Below are positions 16,454 to 24,863 of a stretch of 64,000 nucleotides of DNA, piece after piece. The DNA lies in assembly GCA_003220435.1 (NCBI GenBank), contig QHSL01000063.1, positions 62,001 to 126,000 of the forward strand, read 5' to 3'. Position 1 is the first letter of the stretch. Every line of letters starts with the position of its first letter. Source of the stretch: Candidatus Rokuibacteriota bacterium (GTDB taxonomy: Bacteria; Methylomirabilota; Methylomirabilia; Rokubacteriales; CSP1-6). Made by a program: the position numbers and the translations under genes. The notes below the pieces were generated by a model, which ran no database searches, was not told where the DNA came from, and saw only the letters and a list, made by a program, of their open reading frames with translations.

Positions 16454-17361
16454 TCAGCGCGCGCCCTCCGCTACTCCGCTGGCCACCGCCCTTTTCACGT
16501 AGTACGCCAGCACCCGCGGCGGCAGGAGGCCCTCGGCCACGAGCGTAGCCGCCGCCTTGGCGACGCACGCCACATAGGCGCTCTGACTGAATCGCTCGCC
16601 CGGCTTCAACAATCGGAGCCGCGCCCACGCCTGCGCCACGGTCTCACGCCGGTCACGGACCCCGTTTCCATTCATGTCGACGAGCTCGCCGCGCGCATCG
16701 AGCGGCTCCAGGTTGATCCCGTCGAAGGCCGCGAACGTAGTCTCCTGACCAGCTCGGCGCGGATTGCCCTGAGCTGCCGGGTAGGGGTAGTACACGCCCA
16801 GCGGACAGGCGACTTCCGGCAGCGCGAGGGCGGGACCACCCAGCTCGGGCACGTCGGATTTCGTCGGAGGCGGCTCCACGCCATGCTCGACCCACCGGTC
16901 GAGGGCGTCGACGAGCGCGGTCATGAAGAGCTTGCCGTTCCAATGCGCGGGGTCTTCCGGAAAGAACAGGGTCGCGCCATGCCCGGTCGAGGCGCTGTAG
17001 CGGCCGATTGCTTTGAAGCGCGGGGCCGTGTTGTCGACCGGGTGAAAACGAAGTCGGGGCCGTCACTGAAATAGTTGGACCTGGGTCCCTGCCGTGCCGC
17101 CCACCCTTCCGCGGTGCCGCTGATCCTCAGTTCCCGGCGTCGGAATCGCTGACCGTTGAGGTTGAAGACGGTCTCCTCGGACACGATGCGACAGTCTTCA
17201 GGCCCGATCCTCTTGTCGGCGACTCGCGTCGGAGGTGGGAGGAACTCGTTGCAGGACGTCGCCGGGGCGCCTGGACGCGCCGGCCGGGGACCCTCCTGGG
17301 CGTAAAGCGCCTCGACGGAGACCAGCATCGCAAAGAGCCCCAAGACGATGATGACGTTCAT
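16454..17361 (-). pseudogene. secreted alpha/beta-hydrolase-domain (Abhydrolase_10-like) pseudogene: frameshift and missing core
   Basis: The ATG at 17361 overlaps the ATPase stop (ATGA), and a signal peptide follows ([22 protein letters not shown]). The first frame reads to FSDGPDFVFTR and then garbles; the other frame continues VDNTAPRFKAIGRYSASTGHGATLFFPEDPAHWNGKLFMTA. One missing base at about 17040 explains the switch. The rest (ALDRWVEHGVEPPP, PEVACPLGVYYPYP, NGNGVRDRRETVAQAWARL) resembles, from memory, the C-terminal end of the same large family. No catalytic G-x-S-x-G is present: the part between FMTA and LVDALDRW seems deleted. The intact family protein is normally much longer than the roughly 300 residues here. 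Confidence 0.7.
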
Positions 17362-18116
17362 ACGCGGGTCGCCTCAGCCAGACGGGTCGAGACCTGCCGG
17401 CAGTAGTCGTTGTAGACCGGCGACGTCCGAAACGCCTCGTCGCGTGGCGCCGGCGCCTCGATGGCGACCTCGCTCGCGGTGCGCCCCGGGCGCGCGGTCA
17501 TCAGGGCGATGCGCGTCGAGAGGTAGACCGACTCGTAGACGCTGTGGGTCACGAAGACGACAGTCCAGCGCTGGCGGGCCCAGAGCGCCAGCAGATCGTT
17601 GTCGAGCTTGAAGCGGGTGATCTCGTCGAGCGACGCGAAGGGCTCGTCCATCAGGAGCAGCCGCGGATGCGTGACCAGCGCGCGGGCGATCGACACCCGC
17701 ATCTTCATGCCACCGGAGAGCTCGCGCGGATAGGCGTGCTCGAAGCCGTCGAGCCCGACCATGCCGATGGCCTCGTGCACGCGCGCCTCCGCCTCGTCGA
17801 GCGCCACGCCGCGCAGCTTCAGCGGCAGGAGCACGTTCTTGAACACCGTGGCCCACGGCATGAGCGTGGGCTCCTGGAACACGAAGCCGATGTCGCCGCG
17901 CGGGAGGCCGGCGCGGCCGTTGCCGCCCGGCCACTCGATGCGGCCACCGGAGACCTCGCCGAGCCCGGCCACCAGGCGCAGCACCGTGCTCTTCCCGCAG
18001 CCGGAGGGACCGAGCAAGCTGAGGAACTCGCCCTCGCCGACGTCCAGGTCCAGGTGGCGGAGGGCGACGACGCCGTTGGCGTAGACCTTGTCGACGTCGT
18101 GCAGGCGAACGATCAC
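17358..18116 (-). CDS. ABC transporter ATP-binding protein (nitrate/sulfonate/NMT1 type)
   Basis: 252 residues from the GTG at 18116, which overlaps the binding-protein stop (GTGA). Walker [10 protein letters not shown] at 36-44, Q-loop in [22 protein letters not shown], signature [16 protein letters not shown] near 132-146, Walker [14 protein letters not shown] at 153-165 and the switch histidine in [10 protein letters not shown]. This is the SsuB/TauB/ThiZ group. It energises the permease at 15579-16424. Confidence 0.95.
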   Translation of the reverse strand: MIVRLHDVDKVYANGVVALRHLDLDVGEGEFLSLLGPSGCGKSTVLRLVAGLGEVSGGRIEWPGGNGRAGLPRGDIGFVFQEPTLMPWATVFKNVLLPLKLRGVALDEAEARVHEAIGMVGLDGFEHAYPRELSGGMKMRVSIARALVTHPRLLLMDEPFASLDEITRFKLDNDLLALWARQRWTVVFVTHSVYESVYLSTRIALMTARPGRTASEVAIEAPAPRDEAFRTSPVYNDYCRQVSTRLAEATRV

Positions 18117-19132
18117 GACTTCTTGAGGCTCATCCCGTGCTTCTTGTTGACGAACTGCAGCGTGTAGGCGCGCTTGAGGTCGAGATCGGGCGTGTAGAGG
18201 CCGGCTTCCACCATCGTCGCGTGGAAGTCTTTCCAGCGCGCGTCGACCATCGCGCCGATCCCGAGCCGCTCGGCGTCGCCAGAGTCGACGATGCCGTACT
18301 TCTTGAGCGTCGCCAGCGAGTGCGCGATCTGCTCGTCGGTCATCTCCGGGTTGTCCTTCTTGATGAGCGCGTTGGCCGGTCCCGGATCGCCGTAGAGATA
18401 GGTGTACCAGCCCTCGATGGTCCCGTTCACGAAGCGCTGGACGAGGTCGGGCTTCTCGTTGACGAGCTTCCACGACGTCTCGATCGTGGTCGCGTAGGTC
18501 GAGTATCCGCCGTCCGCCAGCAGGTGGACCACGACCTTCGCGCCGGCCTTCTCGAGCTTGAACGGCTCGCTGGTCAGGAAGCCCTGCTGGATGGCCGACT
18601 TGTCGGCCAGGAACGGCGCCATGTTGAACGTGTACGTCCGGATCTGCTCGTCGGTGTAGCCGTACTTCACCCTCAAGAACTGCCAGTACCCGGCGCGCGC
18701 CACCGGCGAGATCATGATCGGCTTGCCCTTCAGCGCCGCCAGCGAGTCGTTGCCCTGGCCGGCGTGGGTGATCAGGACTTGCGGATCCTTCTGGAAGACG
18801 GTGCCGACGCAGACCATCGGGATGTTGTTCTTGACGTAGTTCAGCGCGCTGAAGCAGTTGCTGCCCATGTTGAAGTCGATCGTGCCCGACGCCAGCAGCT
18901 GCGGGTGATTGATCTGTGGGCCGCCCATCCGGATCGTCATGTCGATGCCGTACTTCTTGTAGATACCGGTGGCGACCGCCTGGTAGTAGCCGCCGTGCTC
19001 GGCCTGCGCCTTCCAGTTGGTGCCGAACGTGAGCTTGTCGACGATCTGCGCCCGCGCCGCCGGGCGCGCGACGAGCGCCCCGGCCGTCGCGAGGGCGGAG
19101 GTGGCCAGGAACGAGCGGCGGGTGACGTTCAT
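18113..19132 (-). CDS. ABC transporter substrate-binding protein, NMT1/ThiY-like
   Basis: 339 residues from the ATG at 19132, overlapping the creatininase stop (ATGA). A Tat-like signal peptide [29 protein letters not shown] is followed by [40 protein letters not shown], which is the hallmark start of NMT1/THI5-like proteins that bind pyrimidine precursors, sulfonates or bicarbonate. A glycine-rich [10 protein letters not shown] and a [17 protein letters not shown] segment follow the ligand-binding order of the family. Its position beside a cytosine-deaminase-like enzyme points to a pyrimidine-like ligand (inference). Confidence 0.92.
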   Translation of the reverse strand: MNVTRRSFLATSALATAGALVARPAARAQIVDKLTFGTNWKAQAEHGGYYQAVATGIYKKYGIDMTIRMGGPQINHPQLLASGTIDFNMGSNCFSALNYVKNNIPMVCVGTVFQKDPQVLITHAGQGNDSLAALKGKPIMISPVARAGYWQFLRVKYGYTDEQIRTYTFNMAPFLADKSAIQQGFLTSEPFKLEKAGAKVVVHLLADGGYSTYATTIETSWKLVNEKPDLVQRFVNGTIEGWYTYLYGDPGPANALIKKDNPEMTDEQIAHSLATLKKYGIVDSGDAERLGIGAMVDARWKDFHATMVEAGLYTPDLDLKRAYTLQFVNKKHGMSLKKS

Positions 19133-19986
19133 GAGATCTCCTTCGGCGCGAGGTGGATCTCGCGCTTGGGGCTCCGGTAGATCGCCTCGAGCAGCTCGGC
19201 CAGCCGTGCCGCCTTCGCCTCGCACATCTGCCGGCCCTTCTCGGCGGACGAGCGGTGCGGGTTGCCGATCGCGCCGGTCTTGGAGAGATCGGAGGCGACC
19301 CACGCCTCGATCACGTCGTGGCCCTTGAACGAGTAGCCGATGTCGGGCGTCGGATCGAAGACGTAGCCCTCGGCCCGATCCATGTGGACAAGCTCGGGAG
19401 CGAGGTGCCGGACCATCGAGGTCTCCGAGTCTCCGGAGTGCATCGCGATCGCCGCCTCTTCCGGCGCGACCAGGCCGGGCACCTGGGCGATCCCGCCCAG
19501 GAAGATCTTGAAGACCCGCAGGTCCGTCTCCATCCGGAGATCGCGGAAGTAGTCGTCGGTCGTGCCGACGTTGCCGCCGTGGCTGCCGAGCAGCACGAGC
19601 TTCGTGAACCCGCTCCGGGCCACCGACGCCGCCAGGTCTCTCAGGACCATGCGCAGCGTGTCGCCGCTGAAGGTGAGCGTTCCCGGAAACGTGATGTGCT
19701 CCACGCTCTTGCCGAACATGGTCGGCGGTAGCGCCAGCACGGTCACGTCGTCGGGGAGGCGGGCGAGGGCGGCGCCGAGGAGCTCCATGCCGACGAGCGT
19801 GTCCGTGATGAGGGGCAGGTGCGGGCCGTGCTGCTCGACCGCCCCGACGTTGATCACCGCGGTGGCGTTCCGGTCGTGCTTCGCCATCGCGTCGATCTCC
19901 TGCCACGTGTAGTACGCCCAGTAGCGGGCGGGCGGGATCGACCCGTGCAGACCCGTGCCCATCTTGCCCGGCAGCTTTTTCAGCAT
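19129..19986 (-). CDS. creatininase family amidohydrolase
   Basis: 285 residues from [10 protein letters not shown] at 19986, with GGAGG seven bases upstream; a GTG at 19998 gives four more residues. The metal-site motifs of the family are present: [39 protein letters not shown] and MHSGDSETS. Members open cyclic amides such as creatinine, guanidinobenzoate-related compounds and steps of F420/folate metabolism. It stands between an LLM monooxygenase and the binding protein, each linked by a very short gap or overlap. Confidence 0.91.
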   Translation of the reverse strand: MLKKLPGKMGTGLHGSIPPARYWAYYTWQEIDAMAKHDRNATAVINVGAVEQHGPHLPLITDTLVGMELLGAALARLPDDVTVLALPPTMFGKSVEHITFPGTLTFSGDTLRMVLRDLAASVARSGFTKLVLLGSHGGNVGTTDDYFRDLRMETDLRVFKIFLGGIAQVPGLVAPEEAAIAMHSGDSETSMVRHLAPELVHMDRAEGYVFDPTPDIGYSFKGHDVIEAWVASDLSKTGAIGNPHRSSAEKGRQMCEAKAARLAELLEAIYRSPKREIHLAPKEIS

Positions 19987-20002
19987 GTTCGCCTCCACGG
20001 AA

Positions 20003-21166
20003 TCACACGCCGGCCGAGACCGGCTGGCTCGCCGGCGCGCGGGCGGCGAGCGCCGGCCTCACGTCGGCCCAGAATCGTCCGAGCTGCTCGAGCGTCTCGG
20101 GTCGCCGCATTCCCGGCAGGTGCGGGAAGATCACCAGCGCCTCGAAGCCGAGCTCGGACTGCATCTCGAGCAGCGTGTCGCGCGCCTGCTCCGGCGTGCC
20201 GATGATCCACGACTTGCCCCCCATGCGCTCTTCCAGCGTGAACGGCCCGCGGCTCGCCAGCGCCGGGTTGCGGCGGATGATGTTCGGCCACAGGAGCTTG
20301 GTGAGCTCGTCGTGGCCGCGCCGTGCGGTGCGCATCGCCGCCTCCGTCGAGTCGGCGACGTGGATCTGCACCTGGAGCATCCGGTCCTCACCCGGTCGCA
20401 GCTTGACGCCGTGCGCCTCCTCGACCAGCTGGCCGTACTTCCGCCACCACGGGACCATGCGCTCCCACGGATGGTTGGCCAGCACGCCCACGTGGCGCTG
20501 GCGCGCGGCGTAGGTCAACGTCTCCTCGCTGCTGATCGGCTGGTAGATCCGCACCGGGGTCTCGAGCGGCCGCGGCACCAGCGGAAACTCCGTGACCGGT
20601 TCGCCGCGGAACGTCAGCCCCTCGGGCGGGATCGTGTAGTGCTTGCCGCGATAGGCGAAGCGCTCGTTCGCGGTCGCGGCCTTGAAGATCTCCACCTGCT
20701 CCTCGAACACATCGCGATTGTGCGTGTCGTCGACGTTGCCGTTGTAGCCGACGTTCACGCCGAACACGTTCGACTCGCGCTCCTCGGTGCCGCGCCCGAG
20801 GCCACACAAGAGCCTGCCCCCCGAGAGCACGTCGGCCAGCGCGTAGTCCTCGGCAAAGTGGACCGGATGCCAGGCGGTCAGGACGTGGATCAAGGCGCCC
20901 AGCCGGATGCGGCGCGTGTGCTGGGCCAGCACTGCATTCAAGAGCACGACGTTCGGCACGACCTCGAACCCGTGGTTGTGGAAGTGATGCTCGGCCGTCC
21001 ACATCGAGTCGTAGCCGAGTGCGTCGCACGCCTGCGCGTAGGCGATGAGGTCGGCGTAGGCGCGGCGGTAGCTCTCCTGGCCGTAGTTCCGCGCATGCGC
21101 CGGCGGCCCGTCGACGCCGGCGTCGGGCATGTCCACGGTCCCGTAGAAGAACGCGCCGAAATGCAT
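20003..21166 (-). CDS. LLM-class flavin-dependent monooxygenase (first gene of the pyrimidine-like cluster)
   Basis: 387 residues; start at MHFGAFFYGTVD with GGAGGG upstream, not the 528-residue ORF. It has the luciferase-like features WTAEHHFHNHGFEVVPNVVLLNAVLAQHTRRIRLGALIHVLTAWHPVHFAEDYALADVLSGGRLLCGLGRGTEERESNVFGV and ends near EQLGRFWADVRP. RutA of the uracil pathway belongs to the same superfamily, which, with RidA and deaminase at the other end of the cluster, is suggestive, but the family is too large to equate them. Only 16 bp separate its stop from the creatininase start. Confidence 0.92.
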   Translation of the reverse strand: MHFGAFFYGTVDMPDAGVDGPPAHARNYGQESYRRAYADLIAYAQACDALGYDSMWTAEHHFHNHGFEVVPNVVLLNAVLAQHTRRIRLGALIHVLTAWHPVHFAEDYALADVLSGGRLLCGLGRGTEERESNVFGVNVGYNGNVDDTHNRDVFEEQVEIFKAATANERFAYRGKHYTIPPEGLTFRGEPVTEFPLVPRPLETPVRIYQPISSEETLTYAARQRHVGVLANHPWERMVPWWRKYGQLVEEAHGVKLRPGEDRMLQVQIHVADSTEAAMRTARRGHDELTKLLWPNIIRRNPALASRGPFTLEERMGGKSWIIGTPEQARDTLLEMQSELGFEALVIFPHLPGMRRPETLEQLGRFWADVRPALAARAPASQPVSAGV

Positions 21167-21239
21167 CTCGACCCTCCAGGGCCGCGCGACGCCTGCCCCC
21201 CGCGTACGCACGGCGAGTCTCGCGCAGCCGTCCTCCGGA

Positions 21240-21267
21240 GATACACCAGGACGGCGGACCAATGCAA
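21240..21267 (-). promoter_or_regulatory. putative promoter of the LLM/creatininase/ABC/deaminase/ridA cluster
   Basis: On the minus strand TTGCAT (21262-21267) is followed after 16 bp by TGTATC (21240-21245), or after 18 bp by TATCTC. It lies 75 bp upstream of the LLM start codon and is the only promoter-like pair in the 120-bp gap. Moderate match only. Confidence 0.35.
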
Positions 21268-21290
21268 CACGACCCGGCGGCCCGCGCCCT

Positions 21291-21497
21291 CTAGTCTCGG
21301 ATCCGCAGCTCGTACCGGATTTCGTCCTCGGTCGTGCCGTCGGGCCAGGTGCGCGGTGCGCGGCCCGTGGGGCGACAGCCATGTCGCTGGTTGGCGCGCC
21401 GTGACGCCTCGTTCGATTCGCGATGAGACACCACCACGCGCTTGAACCGCGGCTGCGCCCGGAGGTCACCGGCCAGCCGGTCGCGGCAGAGCCGGGC
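21291..21497 (-). pseudogene. GNAT acetyltransferase remnant, last 66 codons
   Basis: Not in the ORF track as such. The minus-strand frame ending at CTA 21291-21293 reads LAGDLRAQPRFKRVVVSHRESNEASRRANQRHGCRPTGRAPRTWPDGTTEDEIRYELRIRD, which is the typical C-terminal end of a GCN5-family acetyltransferase (N-x-A-S-x-R-x-N...H-G-F/C-R-P-T-G). The acetyl-CoA-binding part upstream is missing, since homology stops at about 21490, where the flavodiiron-like gene ends. No start codon or ribosome site is present. Confidence 0.7.
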
Positions 21498-22229
21498 TCA
21501 GCCGGCGACGGCGCGGCGAAGCCGCTCGTCGTAATAGCCGGCCAGCGACTCGAGGGGCCGCCGCGCCTCGCCCGCGAACGACGGTCCATGCATGAGTGCC
21601 AACGTCCGCGGCGCGAGCGCGCCGAGGCGGCGGATCGCGGGGGCCGTCTCGGCGGTGACGGGCACGAAACGGAAGCGCTCCTCGGTCGCGATCGCCGGAG
21701 CGACGACGTCGGCGGTGGTCGTGGGCGGGCACTCGCCGAGCTGGGTGAAGAGGTCGCTGCAGAAGAGCGTCCCGGTGGTTTCCTCGTGGCAGAGGGCTGC
21801 CTCCCAGTTGTGGGGCAGGTGCGGCGTCGCGATGTGCTTCACCTGCTTGCCGCCGAGGTCGAGCACCTCGCCGTCGGCGAGGACGCGCGGCGGCCGATCG
21901 GCCATCTCGTTGAGCCAGATGGCGCAGGCGAGACGCCCGTGCGCGACGACGGCCCGCGGCGCGGCCGTCAGCCAGTCGTTCAGCGCACCGCACTCATCGG
22001 ACTCGACGTGGCTGAAGGTGATCCAGCGCAGCCGGTCGAGGCTCACCACCCGCGCGGCCGCCGCCGACACGGAGGCGAACAGCGAGCGCTGGCCGCACGC
22101 GAACAGGAGCGGCTCGTCAGCGTCGACCAGGAACTGATTGAACGTGAAGCCGGGCGAGCCCGCGCCCGACGCCACGAAGGTGGACAACCGGTACACTCGC
22201 GCGGCGATCTCGTCGACCCGCGTCTCCAT
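21498..22229 (-). CDS. metallo-beta-lactamase-fold protein with flavodiiron-type HxExD site
   Basis: 243 residues from METRVDEIAARVYRLST, with AGGAG upstream. The metal motif is H74-V-E76-S-D78 (FSHVESDECGAL), the flavodiiron variant in which Glu replaces the second His of HxHxDH, followed by H137 or H140 (TPHLPHNWEA), D159 (LFCSDLF) and a late H in LALMHGPSF. A di-iron site and oxygen or nitric oxide chemistry would fit, but the flavodoxin domain of true flavodiiron proteins is absent. It is 68 bp downstream of an MFS gene on the same strand. Confidence 0.88.
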   Translation of the reverse strand: METRVDEIAARVYRLSTFVASGAGSPGFTFNQFLVDADEPLLFACGQRSLFASVSAAAARVVSLDRLRWITFSHVESDECGALNDWLTAAPRAVVAHGRLACAIWLNEMADRPPRVLADGEVLDLGGKQVKHIATPHLPHNWEAALCHEETTGTLFCSDLFTQLGECPPTTTADVVAPAIATEERFRFVPVTAETAPAIRRLGALAPRTLALMHGPSFAGEARRPLESLAGYYDERLRRAVAG

Positions 22230-22297
22230 GCGATTCTCCTGTGTAGAGCCGCGCCTCGGCCGGCAAGGTCCCAGCCCCGCGACGGCCTGCGGCACCG

Positions 22298-23539
22298 CTA
22301 GCGGACGTCGGCCACCAGCAGCGCCAGCGCCACCAGCACCACCGCCGCCGCGCTCAGCGCCAGCGAAAGCTCGACGCCGATCGCGGCGCCCAGGACGCCG
22401 ACGGTCACCCCGCTGCCGGCGCGCAGCCCCATCATCGACGTGTTGAAGAGCCCGACGACGCGGCCCCGGAGCGCCGGCGGCGCCAGGATCTGCACGATGG
22501 CTTGAGCCATCGAGGTGAACGCAATGTTGAAGACGCCGGCCAGCATCAGGAGCGTGACGGCCGCCGCGTAGCTGTCGACGAGCGGGAAGATCCCCATCAC
22601 CACGCCCCAGACCGCCGCGCACACGATCGCCGCGCGCGCGCCGCCCTGAAAGACCCGGACGCTTTCCAGCAGAACCGCGCCGATCACCGCCCCGGCCGCG
22701 TTGGCGCCGAAGAGCACGCTGTACCGGACGTCGGCCTCTTCCGAGCCGTGGTGGTGCGCGAACTCCGGCATCTGGGCCTGGAACGCGGTCCCGACGAAGA
22801 GCGACGTGGCGCCGGCCAGCACGATCATCCGGATGATCCGGGGCTCGGTGCGCACCTCGGACAGGAGGCGGCGCGCTTCGCCGAAGCTGAACCGCGATGC
22901 CCGCCGCGCCCCGTCGCCCGCGCCGTGGCCCGTGTAGGGCAGGCGGAACAGGAAGAGGGTGAGCGGCAGATACAGCACCACGTTCACGAGCAGCGCCACG
23001 CCCGGGCCGAGCACGCCCATGAGGCCGACGCCGAGCGCGGGACCGACCAGCATCGAGAAGTAGCGGCTGATCGCGTTGAGGCGGATCGCGCTCGGCAGGT
23101 GCTCGGCGCCCAGGATGTCGTGGACGATGAGCTGGATCGGCGGCGACGCGATGGCGCCCGCCACGCCGTGGACCATGAGCAGCGCGCCGGCGTGCCAGGC
23201 GCGCAGCGTTCCGGTCAAGAACAGCGCGCCCCACGCGAGCGAGACGAGCATCAGGAGGCCCTGCGAGACCTGGATGAGCCGGCGGCAGTCGAACCGGTCG
23301 GCCAGCGCGCCCGTGTACACCGAGAAGACGAGGTACGGCACCCAGTGGCTGATGACCGCGAAGCCGGCGAGCGTCGGCGAGTGGAACGACTGGAAGATGA
23401 CCCAGTAGCTAGCGACGTGCTCGATGCTCTCGGCGGTCATGCCGAGCAGCGCCAGCAGGAAGTAATTCCGATAGTCGCGGTGGTAGAGCGCGCCGAACTT
23501 CGTGGCCGCCGCTGGCGCCGCGGTCGCGCGAACGCTCAC
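22298..23539 (-). CDS. MFS transporter (EntS/DHA3-like)
   Basis: 413 residues from the GTG at 23539 overlapping the stop of the quinone oxidoreductase (GTGA). About 12 hydrophobic segments are visible. The cytosolic loop GALADRFDCRRLIQVSQGLLM after the second helix is the MFS signature region, and a similar stretch, ALRGRVVGLFNTSMMGLRAGSGV, lies between helices 10 and 11, as in drug/siderophore exporters of the EntS group. Substrate unknown. The flavodiiron-like gene is next on the strand after 68 bp. Confidence 0.87.
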   Translation of the reverse strand: MSVRATAAPAAATKFGALYHRDYRNYFLLALLGMTAESIEHVASYWVIFQSFHSPTLAGFAVISHWVPYLVFSVYTGALADRFDCRRLIQVSQGLLMLVSLAWGALFLTGTLRAWHAGALLMVHGVAGAIASPPIQLIVHDILGAEHLPSAIRLNAISRYFSMLVGPALGVGLMGVLGPGVALLVNVVLYLPLTLFLFRLPYTGHGAGDGARRASRFSFGEARRLLSEVRTEPRIIRMIVLAGATSLFVGTAFQAQMPEFAHHHGSEEADVRYSVLFGANAAGAVIGAVLLESVRVFQGGARAAIVCAAVWGVVMGIFPLVDSYAAAVTLLMLAGVFNIAFTSMAQAIVQILAPPALRGRVVGLFNTSMMGLRAGSGVTVGVLGAAIGVELSLALSAAAVVLVALALLVADVR

Positions 23540-24546
23540 CGCCCGCCGGCGTCCACGGTGAGCACGATCTTCCCGGTCTGCGCGTCGCTCAGCATGTACT
23601 TGTGCGCGTCCCGGAGCCCCTCGAACGGAAACGTCCGGTCGAGCACGGGCTTGAGCGCGCCGGAGGCCACCGCGCCGAGCAGGTGGGCGGCGAACCGCTC
23701 GCTGCACGCCAACGACTCCTCGGGCGTGCGGGTGCGGAACGTGACGCCGATGATCGCCGCGCGCTTGCGAGCGATCTCGTCGAGATCACAGTCGCCGACC
23801 CGCCCGGCGTTGCGCCCGACGCTCACCAGCCGTCCCTTGAGGGCCAGCACCTGGATGTTGTCGGCCAGCATCGGGCCGCCGACATGGTCGATGACGACGT
23901 CGACGCCGCGGCCAGACGTGGCGCGCATCACCGCGTCCACCCACTTGCCGGCCTCGCGCGTCTCGACGACCTCGTGTGCGCCGAGGCCGCGCAGGGCCAC
24001 GGCCTTGGCCGGCGTGCGCGTCGTCGCCAGCACCGGATTGGCGCCGATGTGACGCGCGATCTGGATCGCGGCCGTCCCGACGCCGGAGGGGCCGGCGGTG
24101 ACCATCACGGCCTCGCCCGGCTTGGCGGCGGCGTTGGTCACCAGCGCGTCGTGCGCGGTGACGAAGACGTTGGGGATGGCGGCGGCCTCGGCCCACCCCA
24201 TCCCGTCGGGGATCCGCATCAGGGCGCGCTGAGCCGCCACCACGTACTGCGCGTAGCTGCCGACCGCGCGGCCCATGACGCGATCGCCGAGCTTCCAGCC
24301 GCTCACGCCTTCGCCGAGCGCGCTGATCTCGCCGGCGAACTCGGTGCCGGCGCGCGCCGGGTTGGCCGGCGCGCTCGACGGCCGCAGCGCCGCGCCGCGC
24401 ATCAGCTCGCCGCGATTCGTGCCGGCCGCTCGCACGGCGACGACCACCTGGCCCGGACCCGCTGCCGGCGCCGGCGCCTCACGCAGCTCGAACACCGCGC
24501 CCTCGGCTCCCGGCACCGCGAACCACGCTTTCATCGTCTGGCTCAT
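23536..24546 (-). CDS. zinc-type alcohol dehydrogenase/NADPH:quinone oxidoreductase family protein
   Basis: 336 residues (MKAWFAVPG at 24534 is an alternative start). The catalytic domain MKAWFAVPGAEGAVFELREAPAPAAGPGQVVVAVRAAGTNRGELMRG and the Rossmann part VMVTAGPSGVGTAAIQIARHIGANPVLATTRTPAKAVALRGLGAHEVVETRE are recognisable. No zinc-ligand cysteines are present, as in quinone oxidoreductases. It ends in a coupled overlap with the MFS gene; no neighbouring gene indicates the substrate. Confidence 0.9.
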   Translation of the reverse strand: MSQTMKAWFAVPGAEGAVFELREAPAPAAGPGQVVVAVRAAGTNRGELMRGAALRPSSAPANPARAGTEFAGEISALGEGVSGWKLGDRVMGRAVGSYAQYVVAAQRALMRIPDGMGWAEAAAIPNVFVTAHDALVTNAAAKPGEAVMVTAGPSGVGTAAIQIARHIGANPVLATTRTPAKAVALRGLGAHEVVETREAGKWVDAVMRATSGRGVDVVIDHVGGPMLADNIQVLALKGRLVSVGRNAGRVGDCDLDEIARKRAAIIGVTFRTRTPEESLACSERFAAHLLGAVASGALKPVLDRTFPFEGLRDAHKYMLSDAQTGKIVLTVDAGGR

Positions 24547-24550
24547 GACG

Positions 24551-24800
24551 TCACCGTCCCTTCAGCTTCAGGTCCTCGTACGGCGAGAGGTAGGGATGTC
24601 CCGTGATCGTCGGCAGCTCGGCCAGCCGTGGCCATGACGCCGGGCGTCTCGGCGGGGTCGAACCACGTCGGGGCCAGCGAGACGTGCACCGCGATCGTGA
24701 CGGGCCCATCGGCCGCCGGCTGCGCAGACGCGCGCGACGAGAGCGCGATCGTCGTGGCGATCGCGAGGGTGATCATCAGGAACGAGCGACGAAGCTTCAC
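24551..24800 (-). pseudogene. peptide-type ABC binding protein remnant: signal peptide joined to last 24 residues
   Basis: From the ATG at 24800 the frame gives a signal peptide and the mature start SAQPAADGPVTIAVHVSLAPTWFDPAETPGVMA, the standard beginning of an SBP_bac_5 protein. One frame over, the sequence then reads LAELPTITGHPYLSPYEDLKLKGR and a stop (TCA at 24551), which is the standard end of such a protein (PYEDLKLK). Everything between, about 450 residues in intact homologues, is gone, and the junction is out of frame. Compare the intact binding protein at 44355-45893 (512 residues). Confidence 0.75.
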
Positions 24801-24849
24801 CGTGTCCTCCGCAGTGGGACTGGCGTTTCCGCCAGAGCATACACCGGCC

Positions 24850-24855
24850 TATAAT
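24850..24855 (+). promoter_or_regulatory. -10 box for the M20 gene, giving a leaderless mRNA
   Basis: A perfect TATAAT stands eight bases before the ATG at 24864; the predicted start of transcription is within two or three bases of the ATG. There is no Shine-Dalgarno. A weak -35 (TTCCGC) lies 17 bp upstream. Confidence 0.5.
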
Positions 24856-24863
24856 CCCGCTCC

